A stretch of 64,000 bases of DNA from Halanaerobacter jeridensis. Lineage in GTDB: Bacteria > Bacillota > Halanaerobiia > Halobacteroidales > Halobacteroidaceae. Below the pieces are notes generated by a model that was not told the origin of the DNA, searched no databases, and saw only the letters and a program-made list of their open reading frames with translations. Position numbers and translations under genes: made by a program. The stretch covers positions 62,001 through 126,000 of the forward strand of contig NZ_JAFBDQ010000006.1 in the NCBI RefSeq assembly GCF_016908315.1, written 5' to 3'. Below, in pieces: positions 58,340 through 64,000 of this stretch; the stretch's first letter is position 1, and the number at the start of each line of letters is the position of its first letter.

Positions 58340-59875
58340 ATGGAAAACATCAAATTAGCTATTGAAAAGTTACTTAAATACGGTTTAGAACACGATCTCC
58401 TTAAAAAATGGGATGTAGTTCCAGCAAGAAATAGTTTGATGGACTTACTTAATATCAAAGAACCAGCAGAACAAAAGTGTGCTGAATTAAATTATCAAGT
58501 GCCTGAATCCCCACAGGAAATATTAGATGAAATGCTTGATTATGCTGCAGACAAAGGAATATTAGAGAAAGATACAGTCACTTATCGTGATTTATTTGAT
58601 ACAAAATTAATGGCTCAATTAATGCCTAGGCAGTCAGAAGTTGCAGCAGATTTTTGGCAGACTGCAGAGAATGAATCTATTAAACAGGCAACTAATGACT
58701 ATTATGCTTTATCACAATACTCAAATTATATTCGCCAAGATAGAATCGCTAAAAATATGTCATGGACTACTACCACAGAATACGGAGATTTAGAAATTAC
58801 TATTAATCTTTCGAAACCAGAAAAAGATCCTGAAGCAATTGCAGATGCTAAAAATGAAGCAGAAACTAATTATCCGCAATGTTATTTATGTTTAGAAAAT
58901 GTAGGCTATCCGGGGCGTTTAGATCATCCAGCGCGGCAAACTCATCGGGTAATACCTATTGAGTTACAAGAAGAACAGTGGTTTTTACAGTATTCGCCCT
59001 ATGTTTATTATAATGAGCACTGTATTGTCTTTTATGAGGAACACAGTCCAATGAATATTAATGAGCAAACATTTAATACAGTTCTTGACTTTGTAGAACA
59101 AATTCCTCACTATTTTTTAGGTTCTAATGCAGATTTACCTTTAGTAGGAGGATCAATTTTAAATCACGATCATTTCCAAGGGGGACATCATACTTTCCCA
59201 ATGGAAAAGGCAGATATAAAAGAAGAGTTTACTCATCCGGACTTTCCTGGAGTAACAGTAGGGATAGTTGATTGGCCAATGTCAGTAATTAGACTAAGGG
59301 CCAAAGATAAAGAAAAATTGTCGGCATTAGGTGGAATCATTCATCGTAATTGGAAAGAATATAGTGATTTAGATAGAAATATTAAAGCTTATACTGAGGG
59401 CCAAAGACACAATACAACTACTCCAATTGCTCGCAAAAATGATGAAAGCTATGAATTAGATTTGGTGTTGCGAAATAATCGCAAATCTGAAGAACATCCA
59501 GCAGGCATTTTTCATCCTCATCAAGAGTTACATCATATTAAGAAAGAAAATATAGGTTTGATAGAGGTAATGGGGCGTGCTATTTTACCAGGGAGATTAA
59601 AAGAAGAACTAGCAGCAATTGAAGATTTCTTAACTGGAAGTAAAAAATATAATAGAGATAATTTAAGCCCAGATTTAGTTAAGCACAGCCAATGGATAGA
59701 GGAAATGTTAGATGAATATGGAAGTAATTTAGAAGAAGAGCAGGCTCGTAAAAAAATAAAATCAGAAGTAGGTCTTATATTTAAAAATGTTTTAGAAGAT
59801 GCTGGAGTTTATAAGCGAAGCAAGGATGGTCAAGCAGGTTTTAAGGAATTCTTGGCCCAAATTGATATTAGCTAA
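58340..59875 (+). CDS. galT: Galactose-1-phosphate uridylyltransferase, class II
   Basis: 511 residues, the length of class II (Firmicute) GalT, which is unlike the 350-residue class I form. Motifs: VPARNSLMDLLNIKEP, NYPQCYLCLENVGYPGRLDH, GGSILNHDHFQGGHHTFPME with the catalytic histidines, and the C-terminal RAILPGRLKEEL. It exchanges UMP between UDP-glucose and galactose 1-phosphate. GGAGAGG lies about 6 nt before ATG, 12 nt after the alpha-galactosidase stop. A strong terminator ends the operon. Confidence 0.95.
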   Translation: MENIKLAIEKLLKYGLEHDLLKKWDVVPARNSLMDLLNIKEPAEQKCAELNYQVPESPQEILDEMLDYAADKGILEKDTVTYRDLFDTKLMAQLMPRQSEVAADFWQTAENESIKQATNDYYALSQYSNYIRQDRIAKNMSWTTTTEYGDLEITINLSKPEKDPEAIADAKNEAETNYPQCYLCLENVGYPGRLDHPARQTHRVIPIELQEEQWFLQYSPYVYYNEHCIVFYEEHSPMNINEQTFNTVLDFVEQIPHYFLGSNADLPLVGGSILNHDHFQGGHHTFPMEKADIKEEFTHPDFPGVTVGIVDWPMSVIRLRAKDKEKLSALGGIIHRNWKEYSDLDRNIKAYTEGQRHNTTTPIARKNDESYELDLVLRNNRKSEEHPAGIFHPHQELHHIKKENIGLIEVMGRAILPGRLKEELAAIEDFLTGSKKYNRDNLSPDLVKHSQWIEEMLDEYGSNLEEEQARKKIKSEVGLIFKNVLEDAGVYKRSKDGQAGFKEFLAQIDIS

Positions 59876-59891
59876 TTTATAGATTTATCAT

Positions 59892-59927
59892 TTCAGGTTG
59901 AGATTCTGTCTTAACCTGAATTTTTTT
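59892..59927 (+). terminator. Rho-independent terminator after galT
   Basis: TTCAGGTTGAG pairs with CTTAACCTGAA (one G-U pair) around a 7-nt loop, followed by seven T. Confidence 0.92.
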
Positions 59928-60008
59928 ATGGGGCAGGAAATGTTTTTTTAATCAAGAAATATTTTTAATAGAGAAAAAAGAATAATTATAATAAAGGAGC
60001 TGTTAGTT

Positions 60009-61124
60009 GTGTTAGATCCAAGAATAGAAAAGTTAGCTAGTAATTTATTAGATTATTCAGTTGATTTAGAAGAAGATGAAAAAATCTTAATTGAAGTAAC
60101 AGGTACAGAAAATCAATTAGCCCGACAGTTAGTAAAAAAGTCTTATCAAAAAGGAGCTCTACCTTTTATAGAGGTCAATGATGAAGTCTTAACTCGGGAT
60201 TTATTAAAGGAGGTGAGCCAAGAACAGTTAGAAATCATGGCTGCCCATCAAAAGCAGAGGATGAAAGAGATGGATGCTTATATAGGCATTAGGGCTAGTG
60301 ACAATATAACGCAAAATTCTGATGTAGCTGGAGATAAGATGCAGTTATACATGGAACACTTTTCTAAGCCAGTCCACGGAGATATTAGAGTACCTAATAC
60401 TAAATGGTGTGTAATGAGATATCCTAATCATTCGATGGCTCAATTAGCTAATATGAGCACTGAAGCCTTTGAAGACTTTTATTTTGATGTCTGTAATCTT
60501 GATTATGCGCAAATGTCTCAGGCAATGGATCCTTTAGTTGAATTGATGGAAGAAACAGATGAAGTACATATTGTAGGACCAGGGACTGATTTGAAGTTTT
60601 CTATTAAAAATATCCCAGTGATTAAGTGTGATGGGAAGATGAATATTCCTGATGGTGAAGTTTTTACTGCTCCAGTGAAAGAATCGGTAGAAGGTGAAAT
60701 TAGTTATAATACTCCTGCAGTGTATCAAGGCTATACTTATCATGATATTAAACTAAAGTTTGAAAATGGTAAAATAGTTTCTGCTGAAGCTAATAATACA
60801 GATAAGATCAACCAAGTTTTAGATACTGATGAAGGAGCACGCTATGTTGGTGAATTTGCTTTAGGAGTCAATCCTTACATTGAAGAGGCAATGAAAGATA
60901 CATTATTTGATGAAAAAATCAAAGGTAGCTTTCACTTTACGCCTGGTAAATGTTATGATGAGGCTAATAATGATAACCAATCTTCTATTCATTGGGATTT
61001 AGTCTGTATCCAAACCCCTGAATATGGTGGCGGAGAGATTTATTTTGACGGACAATTAGTTAGAAAAGATGGTAAATTTGTTTTAGATAGCTTAAAGGAT
61101 TTAAATCCGGCTAATTTGAAATAA
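60009..61124 (+). CDS. M29-family metalloaminopeptidase
   Basis: 371 residues, starting at GTG with AAAGGAGCTG upstream. M29 (thermophilic aminopeptidase / PepS-AmpS) features are LDPRIEKLASNLLDYSVDLE at the N-terminus, the metal ligands in YVGEFALGVNP (Glu), GSFHFTPGK (His) and SSIHWDLVC (His and Asp), and IPDGEVFTAPVKESVEG (Glu). It releases N-terminal amino acids from peptides in the cytoplasm. It is a single gene, between the galT terminator and the chemoreceptor promoter. Confidence 0.9.
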   Translation: MLDPRIEKLASNLLDYSVDLEEDEKILIEVTGTENQLARQLVKKSYQKGALPFIEVNDEVLTRDLLKEVSQEQLEIMAAHQKQRMKEMDAYIGIRASDNITQNSDVAGDKMQLYMEHFSKPVHGDIRVPNTKWCVMRYPNHSMAQLANMSTEAFEDFYFDVCNLDYAQMSQAMDPLVELMEETDEVHIVGPGTDLKFSIKNIPVIKCDGKMNIPDGEVFTAPVKESVEGEISYNTPAVYQGYTYHDIKLKFENGKIVSAEANNTDKINQVLDTDEGARYVGEFALGVNPYIEEAMKDTLFDEKIKGSFHFTPGKCYDEANNDNQSSIHWDLVCIQTPEYGGGEIYFDGQLVRKDGKFVLDSLKDLNPANLK

Positions 61125-61144
61125 TTAATCGACAATTAATGATT

Positions 61145-61173
61145 TTGACAAATGTTTAAATCCTTAGTACAAT
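61145..61173 (+). promoter_or_regulatory. Sigma-A-type promoter of the chemoreceptor gene
   Basis: TTGACA (61145-61150), 17-nt spacer, TACAAT (61168-61173), 55 nt upstream of the ATG. Confidence 0.65.
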
Positions 61174-61228
61174 ATTAAGGGCATATAATGTCGAAAAATA
61201 ACTACTTATTGTTTTCAGGGGGGATTTC

Positions 61229-62398
61229 ATGCCAGAAGATGTAGCACTAGAAGAAAAATCAAGTTTAAATTTAAAATCTAAATTTGCTGCCGGAGTTATT
61301 GTTGCTTTATTATTGTTTTTTCCTTTAAACTTAGGATTTAATTGGATGTTAGAAACTTTTTTTGAGTTAGGAAATATTAGTCATTACTTTGCTTTAGTGA
61401 CTGATGCTGTAATTTTAATCTATATTTTAACCTATATTGCTCAACACTTAATTTTAGACCCATTGAAAAAAGTTACGGCTATGTTAGATGAATTAAAAGA
61501 TGGTAATTTTGATGTAGAAGAATTAGAGGTGAAGCGTAATGATGAAATTGGATATATTCAAAGAGAAGTAAATGATACCAAACGAGAACTAGAAGAGATG
61601 TTAGAAAAGATAGTTGATGTTAGTGAAAATGTTTCTTCTTATAGTCAAGAGTTATCTGCTTCAGCCGAAGAAGGTAGTGCAACAATAGAAACAACTAATA
61701 ATAATATTGAACAAATCGCTACTGGAATTCAACAAATTTCTGCTAGCAGTCAAGAAGTAACTGCTATTGCTCAAGAATCAGATTCTAAGACTGAAGTAGG
61801 AAATAAAAACATACAGCAAACAATTAAAAAAATAAAAAGCATTAACCAATCAGTAGATACAGCATTAGAAACTATTAATGAATTAGCTAATCACTCACAG
61901 CGGATAGAAGAAATTATTGAATTGATTACTGATATAGCAGAGCAGACTAATTTATTAGCTCTTAATGCATCGATAGAGGCTGCTCGAGCCGGAGAGCATG
62001 GCCAGGGCTTTGCTGTTGTAGCAAATGAGATTAAAGAATTAGCTGAAGAAACTAGTCAAGCAACTGACAAAATAAGCGGTTTAGTACAAAAAACACAAGA
62101 AAAATCAGAAGAAGGACTAGAAGCAGTACAATTAGTTGAAGAAGAAGCCGAAGAAGGTAAAGAATTGGCCCAAGAAACTGGAGTTATTTTTGAAGAGATT
62201 AATGAAGGTATTGATAGGACAGCTACTGAAATTGAAGATACATCTGAAGTAGCACAGAGTTTAGCTCAAAATAGTGATGAAATTACTGAAGCAGCTAAAG
62301 AAATAGATAAAATGTCTACTGATATAAGTACTTCATCACAAGAATTAGCTAATATGGCTAAAGAACTAAATGCTTGGGTGGAAAAATTCGATGTCTAG
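61229..62398 (+). CDS. Methyl-accepting chemotaxis protein with minimal sensor part
   Basis: 389 residues. Two membrane segments (about 19-40 and 50-72) are joined by only about 10 residues, so there is no extracellular ligand-binding domain; the signal may be sensed in the membrane or from a partner. A HAMP domain follows (about 73-125), then the long coiled-coil signalling domain with the hairpin tip [20 protein letters not shown]. The C-terminus ends in WVEKFDV. The bases coding these last codons are repeated twice downstream. GGGGGG lies 6-8 nt before ATG. Confidence 0.92.
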   Translation: MPEDVALEEKSSLNLKSKFAAGVIVALLLFFPLNLGFNWMLETFFELGNISHYFALVTDAVILIYILTYIAQHLILDPLKKVTAMLDELKDGNFDVEELEVKRNDEIGYIQREVNDTKRELEEMLEKIVDVSENVSSYSQELSASAEEGSATIETTNNNIEQIATGIQQISASSQEVTAIAQESDSKTEVGNKNIQQTIKKIKSINQSVDTALETINELANHSQRIEEIIELITDIAEQTNLLALNASIEAARAGEHGQGFAVVANEIKELAEETSQATDKISGLVQKTQEKSEEGLEAVQLVEEEAEEGKELAQETGVIFEEINEGIDRTATEIEDTSEVAQSLAQNSDEITEAAKEIDKMSTDISTSSQELANMAKELNAWVEKFDV

Positions 62399-62625
62399 AA
62401 AAGATATGACTAGCGATCCTAAGTAGCAATTTGAACAAAGAGAATACTACCACATCACGAAAAGTTTTTTGTTCTTTAAAAACTTGTAGGGAAAAATTCG
62501 ATGTCTAGCCCAGATATGAATAACGATCTCAGAATATATTTTTTAAAAGGTATTATACCACCGGCATCACGGAGAGTTTTTTTGTTTTTTAAAAAACTCG
62601 TAGGGAAAAATTCGATATTTACATT
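62381..62625. repeat. Tandem duplication of the chemoreceptor gene's 3' end
   Basis: GAAAAATTCGATGTCTAG occurs at 62381-62398 (coding the last residues and stop), again at 62491-62508, and GAAAAATTCGAT at 62605. Spacing is 110 and 114 bp. Each unit also holds an A/T hairpin (AAGTTTTTT / AAAAACTT type) just before the next copy, which may act as terminator. Confidence 0.8.
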
Positions 62626-62630
62626 CGGGT

Positions 62631-63119
62631 TCAAATGTAATTTATGACCCATAGGCAGAGAAGACACATATAGTAACTTAAATAAAGAAGGCCAGTCTTT
62701 ACTTCTTTATTTTTTGTTTCATCTTCTTGACTGCCACCAAAGAATTGAACCCGTCCTGTTTCAACTAATTTGCCTAATTTGTCTTTGGTAAAATATTTTA
62801 CTTTAGGTCGAGTAAAGGGCAAAACACAGCAAAAACCTATTATATCAGTTAAAATCCCAGGGGTAATTAACATAATTCCGCCAATAAAGATCAATAGACC
62901 ATCAATTAATTTATCTGCAGGAATTTGGCCCTGGGCCAAGGAATCATTGATTTTCTTCAACACTGAAGTACTCTGTTTTTTAGTTAGTATTGCCCCTAAT
63001 AATCCTGTACAAGCAACTAATAAAACTGTAAAAAGCCCTCCTAAATAATTGCTGAGATGAATTAAAGCCCATAATTCAAATAACGGAATTATTGTAAACA
63101 AAATAATTAATTTTGCCAT
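62631..63119 (-). CDS. fxsA: FxsA-family membrane protein
   Basis: 162 residues from ATG 63119 (AGGAGGTG 7-8 nt upstream); the GTG at 63128 sits on that site. FxsA motifs are present: PLFELWALIHLSNYLGGLFT, LLGAILTKKQ, LIDGLLIFIGGIMLITPGIL and DIIGFCCVLPFTRP, with three to four membrane segments. In E. coli it suppresses F-plasmid exclusion of phage T7; its cell role is unclear. The last 30 residues (from about NKEVKTGLLYLSYYM) are coded across a hairpin (62680-62712) that looks like a terminator, so the original stop was probably lost. Confidence 0.85.
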   Translation of the reverse strand: MAKLIILFTIIPLFELWALIHLSNYLGGLFTVLLVACTGLLGAILTKKQSTSVLKKINDSLAQGQIPADKLIDGLLIFIGGIMLITPGILTDIIGFCCVLPFTRPKVKYFTKDKLGKLVETGRVQFFGGSQEDETKNKEVKTGLLYLSYYMCLLCLWVINYI

Positions 63120-63284
63120 TATTTCCACCTCCTGTAGTAGTCTATAATATGTTTATTAATTAGGGATAGTGTTTTAGAAGGGGAAAATATTTTTCAATTA
63201 ACAAGGAGTTATTAAAGTAACTATAGAATTAAAGAGTATAGCTGTTTTATTTTGGGCTAGCCTGACTGACAGGGGGTGTATAAA

Positions 63285-64000
63285 TTGCGCCGCTATATTA
63301 ATTATTATACTATAGGAATTTTAATTGGATTATTAATTATCATATTATTTTCGTTTAATTGGATCCAAAATCTAGAATTGATAACTTATGATTATAGAAT
63401 GGTTCTTAAAAGTCAATTTCAGTTTAACACTCAAGAAGAAATTGTAGTAGTCACTATTGATGACCAATCAATTGAGAAGTTAGGTACTTGGCCCTGGGCG
63501 AGAAGATATCATGCGCAGTTGATTACAAAACTTAATCAAGCAGGAGCTAAAACAATTGCCTTTGATATTTTATTTCAAAACATTAGAGATGACGATGAAG
63601 TCTTGGCCCAAGCTATAGCTGAAGCTAATAATGTTATTTTACCTTATAAATTAGATATAAGTGCTTATAGAAATACTTTTGATTTCTCAGATACTGAATA
63701 TAGGGTTAATGACATTAAATATCCTGTAGATGAATTTAGAAAAAATACAGCTGAGATGGGATATCTGAATTTGTTGACTGATCATGAAGGAACTATTAGA
63801 CGCTTACATCTATTAAATCATGAAGGGAGTAAGCCCTTTGCTATCAGTATAGCCGAAGATTATAGCAAGCAAAGTAAGGTATTTCAAAATGATGAGTTAT
63901 TATTAGATTTTAAGGCTGCGCAAGGATATTTTAAAGAGATTTCTTATTATCAAGTATTAAATAATAATTTCAATCCAGAACTTTTCCAAGATAAAATTGT
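63285..64000 (+). CDS. CHASE2-domain sensor protein (partial at 3' edge)
   Basis: 238 residues are visible and the frame is open to the window end. It starts at TTG 63285 with AGGGGGTG 6 nt upstream. Residues 8-28 are a membrane segment (YTIGILIGLLIIILFSFNWI). The rest is an extracytoplasmic CHASE2 domain: LELITYDYRMVLKSQ, VVTIDDQSIEKLGTWPWARR, AKTIAFDILFQN, and MGYLNLLTDHEGTIRRLHLL. CHASE2 proteins continue with a few membrane segments and an output domain such as adenylate cyclase, GGDEF or kinase, which lies beyond the window. The ligand is unknown. Confidence 0.85.
   Translation, partial: MRRYINYYTIGILIGLLIIILFSFNWIQNLELITYDYRMVLKSQFQFNTQEEIVVVTIDDQSIEKLGTWPWARRYHAQLITKLNQAGAKTIAFDILFQNIRDDDEVLAQAIAEANNVILPYKLDISAYRNTFDFSDTEYRVNDIKYPVDEFRKNTAEMGYLNLLTDHEGTIRRLHLLNHEGSKPFAISIAEDYSKQSKVFQNDELLLDFKAAQGYFKEISYYQVLNNNFNPELFQDKI

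Noticed and set aside
62476-62667. 63-residue minus-strand frame overlapping the tandem repeats
   Set aside because: Its internal repeat (IEFFPTSF) only reflects the DNA duplication, and it lacks a ribosome site.

Overview
The window is low-GC DNA that looks like a spore-forming, diderm (outer-membrane), anaerobic and probably halophilic Firmicute of the Halanaerobiales type (Orenia / Halobacteroides / Acetohalobium-like; this placement is inference). Spore formation is supported by an alpha/beta-type SASP gene (33781-34002), a SleB/CwlJ-type cortex hydrolase (27433-28095) and eight SPOCS/DUF3794-domain genes. An outer membrane is supported by apolipoprotein N-acyltransferase (28238-29716) and by a sugar-binding protein with a cleavable signal peptide but no lipobox cysteine (49170-50471). 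Anaerobic salt-adapted physiology is supported by a 2-oxoacid:ferredoxin oxidoreductase and a large Mrp-type Na+/H+ antiporter operon.

Layout. 1-8.4 kb: end of a protein with repeated NG...DGDE motifs, a MATE exporter, hypothetical genes, korAB and a degenerate EAL-HDOD regulator. 8.5-20.6 kb: an accessory locus of about 15 genes that I read as a spore-envelope locus. It holds three proteins sharing a three-cysteine small-barrel-like domain, an SD-repeat acidic protein, several small Cys or Asn/Gln-rich proteins, and eight SPOCS proteins, three of which are fused to Ig-like repeats in different orders. 21.2-23.2 kb: an IS200/IS605-family element with tnpA (HUH), tnpB (RuvC/Zn finger), a candidate omega-RNA end and an extra ribbon-helix-helix-like gene. 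23.3-33.7 kb: housekeeping and vitamin genes (DJ-1, RNase H, an ECF S-component, an AIR-synthase-like protein, a TtcA-like protein, SleB, Lnt, and TPP-riboswitch-controlled thiT-thiN), then a Cys-rich small protein and CoA-disulfide reductase. 33.8-42.4 kb: SASP, a PAS-SpoIIE phosphatase and a nine-gene Mrp-like operon with three large antiporter-type subunits. 42.5-48.8 kb: a UppS-like prenyltransferase, a frameshifted HD gene, and an S-box (SAM-I) controlled methionine operon on the minus strand (MetH activation domain, short MetH, MetF). 48.8-59.9 kb: an alpha-galactoside locus (ABC binding protein and two permeases, ROK regulator, galE, galK, GH36 alpha-galactosidase, galT class II). 60-64 kb: an M29 aminopeptidase, a chemotaxis receptor with a tandemly duplicated 3' end, FxsA, and the start of a CHASE2 protein.

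How genes work together. The alpha-galactoside cluster imports and hydrolyses raffinose/melibiose-type sugars and feeds the galactose through the Leloir enzymes; the transporter ATPase must come from elsewhere. The S-box operon makes methionine with B12 and methyl-THF. thiT-thiN salvages thiamine to TPP. The SPOCS / Ig / SD-repeat locus, its two sigma-K-like promoters and the mosaic domain swapping are the most novel part of the window. Intergenic space also carries several long imperfect inverted repeats of low-complexity sequence and a dispersed element with an exact 25-nt core.
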